Source of the DNA: Bacillota bacterium
Lineage (GTDB): Bacteria > Bacillota > Clostridia > Christensenellales > SZUA-584
DNA: 64,000 nt
Assembly: GCA_023390815.1 (NCBI GenBank)
Contig: JAEWCC010000049.1
Coordinates: 62,001-126,000, forward strand
Reading direction: 5' to 3'
The translations under genes and the position numbers were made by a program. Positions 42,305-50,910 of this stretch are shown here, one piece after another; positions within the stretch are counted from its first letter, which is position 1, and each line of letters begins with the position of its first letter. The notes beneath the pieces were generated by a model that searched no databases, was not told the origin of the DNA, and was given only the letters and a program-made list of their open reading frames with translations.

Positions 42305-43513
42305 ATGACAAAGGATCCGTATTTTATCGATTTTCCGGCCCGCATTGCGGCAATCCAGGCCGAGATGAAAAAAGAGGGTATTGATGTATACTTAGGCTCG
42401 CGCCTGAGGACGATGAGCTGGACGACCGACGCGTTCTTCCCGTGGCGCAGCTTTATCGTGATTCCGCCCGAAGGGCTGCCTACCGCGTTTACGTTCGTGA
42501 TTGACGCCGCGCGGGCTGCGGACGACTCGTGGCTGGATGAGGATCACGTGCTGGGGTTTGCGCCCATGGGCGGGCAGGACCAGATTTCGCAGATCGCGTA
42601 TATGATCGAAGAACTTATTCCCGATGGCGGCGTGGTCGGCGTGGAAGCAGGCATGTCCAACTACTTGCCCGAAGGCAACCTCACCTATTACGAGTACAAG
42701 GCATTCGAGGACGCGCTACCAGGGTGCAAGCTTGTCAACGCGCACCATATCATCGACAAGCTCTCCATCATCAAGGACGAGGGGACCGTCAACCGCTTCC
42801 GCGAGGCCAGCCGCATCGTGGATATCGGCCATGCGGCGGTATATGATGCCATTAAGAACGGCGGCTGGAAGGGCAAAACCGAAACCGAGATCGCGGGCAT
42901 TGCGGCCCTTGCGATGCGCAAGGCGGGCAGCGTGTGGGAGTGGTCCTTTACGGGTGGCAACGAGATTGCCTGCGGGTACCGCACCGGCCTTGCCGGAGGG
43001 GCGTGCACGCCCGCAACGACCAAAGAGATTAAGGCGGGTGAGCCGCTGATGGTGGATATCCACGCGCTCTTCAAACTCGCATGCGGCGATCACAGCCACA
43101 ACTACCTGATCGTGCCCGTATCCAAGCGGCAGCTTTGGCATGCACAGAACTTCACCGACATGGTGGAGCTGACGCTCAAAACCTACCGCGCGGGTATCAC
43201 GCCCTCGTCGCTGGCGGAGCAGATGATGGCGTTTGCGGAGGAGCGCGGCTTTGCGGACTTCATGGTGCCCGGCTTCGAGCACGGCATCGGCATGCTGGGC
43301 GACGAGTGGCGCATCGGCGGTCACGAGGGGCCGTTCGCCTACTGGACCGACCCGGATCACGTCTACAGGGAAGGCGAAGTACTCATCTGCGCGATGCAGT
43401 ATGCCTGCCCGGCGGAGGACATCGGCTTCCGGTACGAAAACCCGATACTGATTCAAAAGGACGGCTGCGAGTGGATGAGCAAATACCCGCTGGCGGTGGA
43501 AGTGATCGAGTAA
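42305..43513 (+). CDS. M24-family (creatinase/Xaa-Pro peptidase-like) protein
   Basis: 402 residues. The N-terminal creatinase-like domain (about 1-160) is followed by a pita-bread M24 domain. VDIHALFKLACGDHSHN holds Asp ligands, FEHGIGMLGDEWRIGGHEGP the catalytic His pair, and IGFRYENPILI a late Glu. AMQYACP replaces the usual E-x-G, so one metal Glu may be changed; activity could be hydrolase without canonical dimetal peptidase function. The ATG at 42305 lies 7 bases after AGGAGG. It is last in the TetR/SCP2 cluster and followed by the terminator-embedded element, copy 1. Confidence 0.85.
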   Translation: MTKDPYFIDFPARIAAIQAEMKKEGIDVYLGSRLRTMSWTTDAFFPWRSFIVIPPEGLPTAFTFVIDAARAADDSWLDEDHVLGFAPMGGQDQISQIAYMIEELIPDGGVVGVEAGMSNYLPEGNLTYYEYKAFEDALPGCKLVNAHHIIDKLSIIKDEGTVNRFREASRIVDIGHAAVYDAIKNGGWKGKTETEIAGIAALAMRKAGSVWEWSFTGGNEIACGYRTGLAGGACTPATTKEIKAGEPLMVDIHALFKLACGDHSHNYLIVPVSKRQLWHAQNFTDMVELTLKTYRAGITPSSLAEQMMAFAEERGFADFMVPGFEHGIGMLGDEWRIGGHEGPFAYWTDPDHVYREGEVLICAMQYACPAEDIGFRYENPILIQKDGCEWMSKYPLAVEVIE

Positions 43514-43529
43514 AGCAATGGCACATGTG

Positions 43530-43754
43530 GGCGCTTTCTGAGGAGAGCGTCTCAGGTTGTCGATAAAGCTTGTCATGCCTCCCTCAGACGAGCACCCTCC
43601 GGGTACATAGGAGGTGGCGCGTAGCGCCGGAGGGAGTGACTAGTTTCAAGCTTCTCTCCCCCAGTCACCTATCGGTGACAGCCCCCTCGTCAGAGGGGGC
43701 CATTAGGAGGTTTTTTGACACTCTGGCGCTTCCTTAGGGAGCGCCTTCTGTTTT
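43530..43754. repeat. Terminator-embedded repeat element, copy 1
   Basis: Hairpin GGCGCT..AGCGTC (43530-43551), a 173-base core, then a related hairpin GGCGCTTCC-TTA-GGGAGCGCC (43725-43745) with TTCTGTTTT. The core contains GTTGTCGATAAAGCTTGTCA, CCTCCCTCAGACGAGC, GGAGGGAGTGAC, CTCTCCCCCAGTCACC, TATCGGTGACAGCC and CAGAGGGGGCC. It lies 17 bases after the M24 stop, in the same orientation relative to that gene as copies 2 and 3 relative to theirs. No reading frame is supported. Confidence 0.85.
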
Positions 43755-43873
43755 AAAAGAAGTTGTGAATACATCCCTTGCGATATATAATTTGGTTATA
43801 AGCATGTTCATTTCCGAATATAATGGCAGAACAGAAGATGAATGAGGCGAAGGCCGATTATATGGAGGCGCTT

Positions 43874-44374
43874 ATGGTTTGTAACAACTGCGGACAAAAG
43901 GATGAATACAATTCTCAGTATTGCATGAAGTGTGGGCAGCCATTGCAGGCGAGCGCACCTGCGGGCGAGGCGGGAAAAGCCGATGCGCAGCCCGCGGCTA
44001 TACGTCCGCCCATCATAATACGGCCAAAACGAAAAAGAGGCCTTATCATCGCCATCGCGGCCTGCGTGGTGCTGCTGGCGGTGATCATCCTTATCCTGGC
44101 GCTTTCCGCAAACCCGGTGGCGGGGCGGTGGTATTCGCAAAGCGGCAAGGAACTGATACTGCTGCAAAACGGCAAGGGCATGACGATGACCGACGGCGAA
44201 GAGAGCCGAATCCGTTTCATGTACGCGATTGGATACACCGAACCGGGCTATATCGAGGGCGAAATCTACGAAAAAGAGGACGGACCCAGCACATGGTTCT
44301 ACCTCATCGACGGCAAGCTGGAGTTCAACGGCGAGTACTTTTACCGCCAAAAGCCGTCGGGAGGAAATGATTGA
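43874..44374 (+). CDS. Zinc-ribbon, single-pass membrane protein
   Basis: 166 residues. CNNCGQKDEYNSQYCMKCGQ is a canonical zinc ribbon at the N-terminus; an Ala/Pro linker, a basic PKRKRG and one transmembrane helix (LIIAIAACVVLLAVIILILAL) follow. The remaining 85 residues are beta-rich and presumably extracellular. The start at 43874 follows GGAGG by 5 bases. Many clostridial proteins have this zinc_ribbon_2-plus-TM form; function is unknown. It is followed by its own terminator. Confidence 0.75.
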   Translation: MVCNNCGQKDEYNSQYCMKCGQPLQASAPAGEAGKADAQPAAIRPPIIIRPKRKRGLIIAIAACVVLLAVIILILALSANPVAGRWYSQSGKELILLQNGKGMTMTDGEESRIRFMYAIGYTEPGYIEGEIYEKEDGPSTWFYLIDGKLEFNGEYFYRQKPSGGND

Positions 44375-44395
44375 TTTAATATGAGGATAATAAAG

Positions 44396-44428
44396 CAGCA
44401 CTTCCGGATTTGGGAGTGCTGTTTGTTT
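44396..44428 (+). terminator. Terminator of the zinc-ribbon membrane gene
   Basis: CAGCACT (44396-44402), 12-base loop, AGTGCTG (44415-44421), then TTTGTTT. Confidence 0.8.
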
Positions 44429-44459
44429 ATAATGGCGGATGATTTAGTGCCTGACGGCC

Positions 44460-46067
44460 TTACCCCCTCCTCAGCACGTGCCCCGCGCCTACTAGTGCTT
44501 TTTCGTCCGCAACGCCGTCCTTTACCACCTGCATGCCGTTCACAAATACCGCGTCAATGCCGACCGGGCGTTCGCAGCTATCCCCCTGGGACGCCACATG
44601 TTCGGGGTCGAATATCACGATGTCCGCCGCGCTGCCCGCTTTGAGATAGCCGCGGTTCGCGATGCCAAACCGGTCCGCGACCGCTCCGGTCATCTTGCGT
44701 ATTGTAGCTTCCATAGAAAGTGCCTGCGTCTCGCGCGACAGTTGCAAAAAGCGCGGGAAGCAGCCGTAGGCGGAGGCGTTCTGCACGCCGTTGGCCTCGA
44801 TCCACGCGTCGGTCATAAACAGCGACGGCTCGTGGCGCATGAGCTGACGGATGATGTCCTCGCTGTAGTAGCGGTACATGTTGACGCGGCCCTTGCCCTC
44901 GCTCGCCTCCACGATCTTAAGGTACGTATCGAGTTCGTTCATCTTCCACAGCTTCGCGATCTCGCTGATGCGCATGCCGCAGATGTCCGTGAGGTTTTCG
45001 CCCGCCCAGGCGATCTGGATGTCGCCGAAGTTGAAACCGAGCGCGTGCTTGGTGACGGCAATCTCTACCGCGAGCCGTGCCCGCGCGGCAAAGCTGTGCT
45101 GCTTTTCCTTGGGCAGCGAGAGGAACCAACTCGGCAGCACCACGGTGATGACGGAGACGCCGAACGTCATGGAATACAGGTCGTAGGCGATATCAAGCCC
45201 TTCGGCGCGCGCCTGGTCGATGAGCTTCAGGCTTTCTTCGACGGTGCGCCAGGTGGATTTCCCGACGAATATCAGGTGGGAATATTGCATGCGCACGCCG
45301 GTGCGCCGCGTGAGATCGATCATCTCTTTGAGCGCCCGCACGTTGTGCGGCTCGCCGCCGATGGGCGGATTGTACGAGGTGGAAGCAGCGGAACACGCGC
45401 GCGCATGCACCGTCAGTATGCCACCGCGCTTTGCGGTGATGCGCGCGGCTTCGTCGAGCTCGTCCCACGCCGCGTAGCGGTCCGGCTCGTACATCAGCCC
45501 GTACGACAGCCCGAACACGCCCTGATCGAATGATTCCTCGAGCTTGGCGTTGCGGCGCTTCATTTCACCCGGCGTGAGCGGACGGTTCTCGTAGCCCGAT
45601 ATGCCGATACGTACCGAGCCATGCCCCTGCAAAGGAACGAGGTTCAGCGGCGTGGTCTTCTCCGCGGCGGCGCGCCAGCCCGCAAAAGTGGAATAATCCC
45701 CAAAGGTTTCACCCATCTCAAACAGGCCGCCGCCCAGCAGATCGTAATACTGCGTGCCTGTTTCGAACCCGAAGGGCGAGAAGCCGCAGTTGCCGCATAC
45801 CTGCGTGGTAATGCCCTGCTGCACAAAGGGAATAAAATACGGCGCGGAATTTTTCCGCGCGGCGTACCAGTCGTTATGGGAGTGCGCGTCGATGAAGCCC
45901 GGTGCGATCGCCCTGCCTGCGCAGTCGATAACCCGCCCGTCAAACGTCTCAGGCGCGTCACCGTATAACACGTCGGTAATCGCGTCCCCTTCTAATATCA
46001 CCGAACCTGTCTGTGCGGCTGCGCCGGTTCCGTCAAAGATTTTTCCGTTCTTCAACAAAGTCTTCAT
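44460..46067 (-). CDS. N-acyl-D-amino-acid deacylase family amidohydrolase
   Basis: 535 residues with the D-aminoacylase layout: MKTLLKNGKIFDGTGA beta-sandwich start, FIDAHSHND metal site, GNCGFSPFG supplying the conserved Cys ligand, GILTVHARA and the ending FGIANRGYLKAGSAADIVIF. The family hydrolyses N-acyl-D-amino acids to D-amino acids, relevant to peptidoglycan or D-peptide recycling. It is monocistronic with GAGGA 6 bases before the ATG; TTTTCA-N17-TACAAT on the minus strand about 85 bases upstream is a candidate promoter. Confidence 0.88.
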   Translation of the reverse strand: MKTLLKNGKIFDGTGAAAQTGSVILEGDAITDVLYGDAPETFDGRVIDCAGRAIAPGFIDAHSHNDWYAARKNSAPYFIPFVQQGITTQVCGNCGFSPFGFETGTQYYDLLGGGLFEMGETFGDYSTFAGWRAAAEKTTPLNLVPLQGHGSVRIGISGYENRPLTPGEMKRRNAKLEESFDQGVFGLSYGLMYEPDRYAAWDELDEAARITAKRGGILTVHARACSAASTSYNPPIGGEPHNVRALKEMIDLTRRTGVRMQYSHLIFVGKSTWRTVEESLKLIDQARAEGLDIAYDLYSMTFGVSVITVVLPSWFLSLPKEKQHSFAARARLAVEIAVTKHALGFNFGDIQIAWAGENLTDICGMRISEIAKLWKMNELDTYLKIVEASEGKGRVNMYRYYSEDIIRQLMRHEPSLFMTDAWIEANGVQNASAYGCFPRFLQLSRETQALSMEATIRKMTGAVADRFGIANRGYLKAGSAADIVIFDPEHVASQGDSCERPVGIDAVFVNGMQVVKDGVADEKALVGAGHVLRRG

Positions 46068-46228
46068 CGCTGTCCTCTTTCTATGCGGAACGACGCCGCG
46101 CTCTTAATGGATAAAGGTATCTGTGGTTGTCGGCAAAATGAATTGTGGGTTTTGTGAAACTATCTGAACGTCATTGTACCATGCGGCATGCGGGCTGAAA
46201 AGACGGTTCTAGCGAGGAATCAGCAGAC

Positions 46229-46600
46229 TTAGTTAGGACTGCGCAGCGTGACTTCGTCCGCGTCAAGATCGGCTTCCAAATAGTAGGCTTGCTCGAACGT
46301 CGTATAGATGCACCGGAAATGCAGCTTTCCGCCCACCGCGCTGCCATAGCGGCGTTTGAAGTCTTGGAGCATCGCTTCGGGATTGTCATCAAACTTTCGT
46401 GCCGTGATGCGGCTGAAATCGAGGAGGACGGAGTCGCCCTGCGTTTCCGTACGTACCTGCCGGGATGCCAATGTCTCAAGCTTGCCCGCGCCGTACCCGA
46501 GCAGGGACCGCAGTATGCTGTCAGGCCGCAGCAGCTCGAACGCCATCTCCTTTTTGCCGATCTGAATGTGTCCGCCGGTCAGATAGTATTCCAGTACCAT
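46229..46600 (-). CDS. Small protein of unknown function downstream of the MoxR/VWA pair
   Basis: 123 residues, soluble, alpha/beta. It has charged strands (HIQIGKKEMAFELLRPDS, KLHFRCIYTTFEQAYYLEAD) and no cysteines. No family is recognised. It begins 26 bases after the DUF2201-VWA gene on the same strand, so it is the third gene of that operon and may be a partner or adaptor of the complex. Confidence 0.65.
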   Translation of the reverse strand: MVLEYYLTGGHIQIGKKEMAFELLRPDSILRSLLGYGAGKLETLASRQVRTETQGDSVLLDFSRITARKFDDNPEAMLQDFKRRYGSAVGGKLHFRCIYTTFEQAYYLEADLDADEVTLRSPN

Positions 46601-46626
46601 TCGCTGTGCCGCCTTATCTTTGCTTT

Positions 46627-47760
46627 CTATTCAAACCTGACGCAGTAGCCGTATGGGGCCGGCTGTTTGCCCTCTTTGGTGAGCACCCAGAGCACCTTCT
46701 GGTCCGCGTGGTCGGGCGCGATGCCCTCGCCGTCGGTGAAGATGGCGACGAGCGATATTTTCAGACTATCCGCGAGCGCGAATATCGGACGGAAATCCGT
46801 ACCGCCCTTTTTGTCGCGCTGCGTCTTATGCCGGTATTCCGCGGCGGGCTTGGGCTTCGAGCACTCTGTGTCGAATTCGGTCACCAGTATATCAGCATTG
46901 GTAATTCGGTTCACCTCCGCCAGCTCGTGCAGAAAGGTTTGCAGCTGCTCGTTGGTGATGGAGCCGCTTTCGTCGAGCGCGATGAGGACGCGGATGCCCA
47001 CGCTGCGCTTGCTGCCGGGGTAGTTATCGAAACGGCGGGACATGCGCTTATAGGTCGCCCGGCTTTGCATGCGCCCTCTGCCGGTCAGGAAACGCTTGAA
47101 CATACCTTTCCAGTCGATCTGCGCCCGCTTATAAAACGTGTCGTCGAGCTCACCGAAGAGCCCTTCCGGCACCTCGCCCTTCTGGAACGCTTCATCCGTG
47201 ATCTCATATATCTTGCTTTTCAGCGCCTGCTCGTTGACCTGCGGAATATCCTCGTCAGCCTGCAGCTTAGACTCGAACAGCGTCACGTCGCCGCAGCTCA
47301 AGGTAACCGTATCCTCGCGCAGCGAGAAGCTGAACTGATCGTCGAACAGCTTTGAAAGCACCGCATAATAATATTCGGCGCTTTTGAACCGGTCCATCTT
47401 GAAATGGATTTTCTGTTCGATCTTTTCCGTTGTGGCGGCATGCGGCGGCAGCATCCCTGCGGGAATATGCTCGTTTACCGCCATGTCGCAGCAGACTGTC
47501 CAAAGCAGCGGGTCGCGGTCTCCGCGGCGCAGGGTGTGAAGCAGCAGCAGGTGCAGCAGCTCATGCAGCAGCGCGCCGATGGCCTGCGCGTCGCTTAAGG
47601 CTTCGTACCACTCCCGGTTGTACTTGAGAATCGGGGAAGGAGACAGGTTCATCTCCATATTTTTCGTGCTATTGGTTTCGTGTATGGATATGGAGGAAGC
47701 GAGCGATCCGTAGAAGGGCTGGCCGAGCAGCAGCTTCATTACCGCGTCCTGCATGCGCAT
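46627..47760 (-). CDS. DUF2201 metallopeptidase-like protein with VWA domain
   Basis: 377 residues. The N-terminal half carries H66-E67-L-L-H70-L-L-L-L-H75, a zinc metallopeptidase-like motif of DUF2201. The C-terminal half is a VWA-like domain with MIDAS D-E-S-G-S (RVLIALDESGSITNEQL) and a later VAIFTDGEG. This fusion regularly pairs with a MoxR-type AAA ATPase, here 13 bases upstream. Such pairs are thought to act as chaperone-like machines that insert metals or remodel proteins. Target is unknown. Confidence 0.85.
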   Translation of the reverse strand: MRMQDAVMKLLLGQPFYGSLASSISIHETNSTKNMEMNLSPSPILKYNREWYEALSDAQAIGALLHELLHLLLLHTLRRGDRDPLLWTVCCDMAVNEHIPAGMLPPHAATTEKIEQKIHFKMDRFKSAEYYYAVLSKLFDDQFSFSLREDTVTLSCGDVTLFESKLQADEDIPQVNEQALKSKIYEITDEAFQKGEVPEGLFGELDDTFYKRAQIDWKGMFKRFLTGRGRMQSRATYKRMSRRFDNYPGSKRSVGIRVLIALDESGSITNEQLQTFLHELAEVNRITNADILVTEFDTECSKPKPAAEYRHKTQRDKKGGTDFRPIFALADSLKISLVAIFTDGEGIAPDHADQKVLWVLTKEGKQPAPYGYCVRFE

Positions 47761-47773
47761 GGCGTGTCCCCCT

Positions 47774-48847
47774 TCAGGATAATAGCGTTAAAATCTGATC
47801 GGAGAGCGCGCCGATGGCGCTGGTCTGCTGCGCAACTTGAAGGAACAGCTCCGGTTTGCCCTCAGCCAGCGTTTTAAAGAACAGCAGCTGAAACTCCTCC
47901 GGCAGGTCGGCGAGCATTGCATTAAGGTTATTGCAATGCACTGCGCTCCCATCCAGCAGGGAAACCACCTTGCGGAGCATCAGACCCAGAATATCCAGCC
48001 TGCCGCCCTGAACGAGCTTCATCACCTGCGGGCGCACCGAGTCGTAGCCTTTCAGCAGCGCGTCGGCCGAGGGGATGGCATATTCCCGGTTTTTGAGATA
48101 GCCGAGGAACGAGGCGGCGGTTTCCGGCCCAAGAATGCCCGAAATGAGTTCCTGCATCAGTGCTTCGGGCAGCGAGCAGCTATTCAGCAGCTGCTGTACG
48201 CGCGTCCAGCCGCGCGGCGTGGGGGATTTCGCGGTGGCAGTGCTGTCGGCGGCTTTCTTGATGCGCAGCAGCATATCGGGGCAGGCGGTGAGGTAGGCCA
48301 GCACATCGTCGCATGGGTTGTTTTGCAGCGAATAGGTAATATAGTCTTCCAGGTTTGCGGTGACTTCAATGGAGATAAAGCGGTCGAGCATCGCGTCGTC
48401 GAGCGAATTGACCGCGTAGTTCAGCGTATCGGGATTCATCGTCACGCCGATCTTCCAGCCGGGGGCGAGGCTGTGGCCGTTGATCTTGCGTTCCAGCAGC
48501 AGGGGATACAGTACGGAAATCGTATCGGTCGGAACGCGATTGATTTCCTCAAGCACCAGCAGACCCTTCTCTGGGAAGAAACCTTCCGCGACGGCGTTGC
48601 AGGTGGGCAGAAACTGCGGCGCGAGATAGCGCGTGATGCCTTTTTCGCGGTCCTTATCCGGCAGGCCCATAAAGTCCGGGCCTTCCATGGCCGCGGCATA
48701 AAGCCCCATGTAGCCGATGCCGAGTTCGCACGCGCACTGCTGAAACGCAGAGGTTTTTCCTACGCCGCGTTCGCTGATGAGTGCCGTTACGCAATCGGTG
48801 TTTTTGTACAGTTCAATGATGCACTGTTTCGCTTCGCTGATCCTCAT
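47774..48847 (-). CDS. MoxR-like AAA ATPase
   Basis: 357 residues. Walker A G28-V-G-K-T-S33, Walker B GLLVLEEINRVP with sensor 1 GVTMNPD and arginine-finger region LDDAMLDRFISIEV, all as in MoxR AAA+ proteins. The C-terminal part is helical and probably specific. GAGG precedes the ATG. It drives the operon MoxR / DUF2201-VWA / small protein. Confidence 0.9.
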   Translation of the reverse strand: MRISEAKQCIIELYKNTDCVTALISERGVGKTSAFQQCACELGIGYMGLYAAAMEGPDFMGLPDKDREKGITRYLAPQFLPTCNAVAEGFFPEKGLLVLEEINRVPTDTISVLYPLLLERKINGHSLAPGWKIGVTMNPDTLNYAVNSLDDAMLDRFISIEVTANLEDYITYSLQNNPCDDVLAYLTACPDMLLRIKKAADSTATAKSPTPRGWTRVQQLLNSCSLPEALMQELISGILGPETAASFLGYLKNREYAIPSADALLKGYDSVRPQVMKLVQGGRLDILGLMLRKVVSLLDGSAVHCNNLNAMLADLPEEFQLLFFKTLAEGKPELFLQVAQQTSAIGALSDQILTLLS

Positions 48848-49112
48848 ATCAGTACCTCTTTATATCCACATGTGTTTATGTCGAAAAATGTTGAGGCGAG
48901 GGGCTACGCAAATTCGCCATAGTCATTATAATCAGTTTGAACCTTCTTTTTATTGTATCATAGAATTGGTTTTAACCATAGAAAAACGACACGGAACAGG
49001 AACAGCGTTGTTCATTTAAGTTTAAAATTAAAACAATATATGAAAAATGATAAATTAATGCGGGTAGCTTGGCGACGATCTGTTATTATGTAAACAAGGA
49101 AGGCAGGGGGCA

Positions 49113-50285
49113 ATGTTCGAAACCGTATTCAGCAGCATCAATTTCGTGACCGCACTCATCATCGTGATTTTCGCCATCCCCATATTGATTGGGATCATCA
49201 AACCGCTCACCTGCGGAAGAGTACGCCGCTCGTTTGCTTCGCTGCTGTACAGCCTGATTCTGCTCGCCTCTGTCATCCTGTCCGTCTATTTGACAAGAGT
49301 CATCCTGTCCGGCGGCGAGAACATTGTGCTGACGTTTTTGTACAAGATTTTCCCCACGCTGGAGAGCGCGGTAGCCACCAAACAGCTTTGGGTGTATATG
49401 ACGTTTATTATCGTCCTTACGCTCATCGCCGATGGCCTGCTGTATCTGCTCACGCTACCACTTTACCGGTATGCCATCGTGCCGATGTCCAATAGGATTT
49501 CGTGCGCGGTGAATTCACGCAGCGGATTTGTCAGACGTTTGATCGGCGGGCTATGGCAGGTGCCAAGGTCGATCTGGCTGGTGCTGGTTTTCTCGATATT
49601 GCTTACATTCTACACCGGCTTTTTTAACAGTTCCTTTATCACGGAGGATGCGCAGGATTCCGCCCCGTATCAGCTGGTGCAGGGAAACCTCATAAAGCCG
49701 CTGCTCAATAGCGGCACGGTGAAAGACATTCAGGTTATCCTTAACGATTCGTTTGAGAAAAATGAGGATGACAATGCCAATGGGCTCGGCGGATTTCCGC
49801 TGATTCGGTATTTCAACGGCGTAACGCTTGCCGAGGCGGTTATTTCAAACGCGCAGATCGATGATCTGGCGAATGAAATCGTCGGTACCGAAATCGACGA
49901 CCGGCAAAAGGCGTACCTGATCTATTTATGGATCTGCGGGAATATCGAATACGACAACAGCAAAGCGGCCATGATTGCGAAGGACCCTTCCGACGTGGAA
50001 TCCGGTGCAATCGTCGCCTATACTACACGCAAGGGCGTGTGTTTCGATTTTGCGTGTCTTTATGTGGCGATGTGCCGGGCCGTCGATGTGAAGGTAAGGT
50101 TTATCATCGGCATCGGGTATACGGGCTCCGCTTGGGGAGACCACGCCTGGAATCAGGCATATTACCCGAAGGAGGACCGGTGGATTGATGTGGATACCAC
50201 CTTCGGCAGCTCGGGCGTCAACTACTTTGACAGGCCGTATTTTTATCTGGACCACGAGGAGGGCGTCATTCAGGGGGAATGGTAG
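49113..50285 (+). CDS. Membrane protein with extracellular transglutaminase-like domain
   Basis: 390 residues. Four hydrophobic segments lie in the first 180 residues. A transglutaminase-like cysteine-protease fold follows: Cys310 in GVCFDFACLYVAMCRAV, His in GDHAWNQAYY and Asp in WIDVDTTFG form the triad. The topology suggests the domain faces outward, possibly acting on wall peptides or proteins. It is a single gene; GGGGGC lies just before the ATG. The substrate and whether it hydrolyses or crosslinks are unknown. Confidence 0.83.
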   Translation: MFETVFSSINFVTALIIVIFAIPILIGIIKPLTCGRVRRSFASLLYSLILLASVILSVYLTRVILSGGENIVLTFLYKIFPTLESAVATKQLWVYMTFIIVLTLIADGLLYLLTLPLYRYAIVPMSNRISCAVNSRSGFVRRLIGGLWQVPRSIWLVLVFSILLTFYTGFFNSSFITEDAQDSAPYQLVQGNLIKPLLNSGTVKDIQVILNDSFEKNEDDNANGLGGFPLIRYFNGVTLAEAVISNAQIDDLANEIVGTEIDDRQKAYLIYLWICGNIEYDNSKAAMIAKDPSDVESGAIVAYTTRKGVCFDFACLYVAMCRAVDVKVRFIIGIGYTGSAWGDHAWNQAYYPKEDRWIDVDTTFGSSGVNYFDRPYFYLDHEEGVIQGEW

Positions 50286-50392
50286 CCCGCCTCCCGTCGA
50301 TGCAAATAATATATCCCATAAGCTCTGTGACAAGACATATATTCAGGGGTTACCTCGTTATTTGTATAAATTAATTTCGAGGCATTTGTTAA

Positions 50393-50764
50393 TTAGTCAT
50401 CGTCCTCAGATTCATCATCATCGTCTTCTTCTTTATCACTATTCGTTGCGCTTGATATTGTATCTACACTGCCATTGCTTTGTGTGGTAGTTGCGCCTGT
50501 AACGGTATCCACGTCTCCGCTGATGGCAGGCGACCCGGACGGAGTTGCACTGGAAACAATGTCAGCACCCGCAGAACTGCTGTTTGCCAGATCGGCTGTG
50601 GCACTTGATACGACTTCTGGAACCGATGTTGCTGACGCTGTTGCGCTGCTGGTCAGTGTGGGTGTTGTATTTCCGTTAGAGCCATTGGCGATACTTCTGC
50701 ATCCGATTAACGAAAGCAGCACGAGAAGAAGAGTTATATGCGAAAATACTTTTCTCATGAACAT
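50393..50764 (-). CDS. Ser/Thr/Asp-rich lipoprotein with flavinylation-like repeats
   Basis: 123 residues. Signal peptide with lipobox L-I-G-C22, then a low-complexity Ser/Thr/Ala region and a strongly acidic tail (KEEDDDDESEDDD). Four imperfect repeats: PEVVSSAT (49-56), ADIVSSAT (67-74), VDTVTGAT (85-92) and VDTISSAT (100-107). The third, D86-T-V-T-G-A-T92, fits the ApbE flavinylation consensus D-x-x-[ST]-G-A-[ST], yet no FMN-binding domain surrounds it. The start at 50764 follows GGAGGTG. Could be an electron-carrier lipoprotein or simply a linker-like surface protein. Confidence 0.68.
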   Translation of the reverse strand: MFMRKVFSHITLLLVLLSLIGCRSIANGSNGNTTPTLTSSATASATSVPEVVSSATADLANSSSAGADIVSSATPSGSPAISGDVDTVTGATTTQSNGSVDTISSATNSDKEEDDDDESEDDD

Positions 50765-50910
50765 GCTTGAAACACCTCCATTCGTTTCATAAGAACTATC
50801 AGCATTATTGCAAATAATTCTTAATAAAGACATTATACACAATATTAAGATAATAAGAATAAGAACGTGTAAACAAACAATGAATCAGGAGTCAATTTTT
50901 AATTAAGAAA

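Noticed and set aside
43530..43754. Insertion sequence remnant with transposase
   Set aside because: No reading frame of useful length and no classic terminal inverted repeats; described instead as a non-coding repeat element.
47837..48922. 361-codon open frame on the plus strand
   Set aside because: Antisense to the MoxR-like ATPase, whose Walker motifs establish the real strand.
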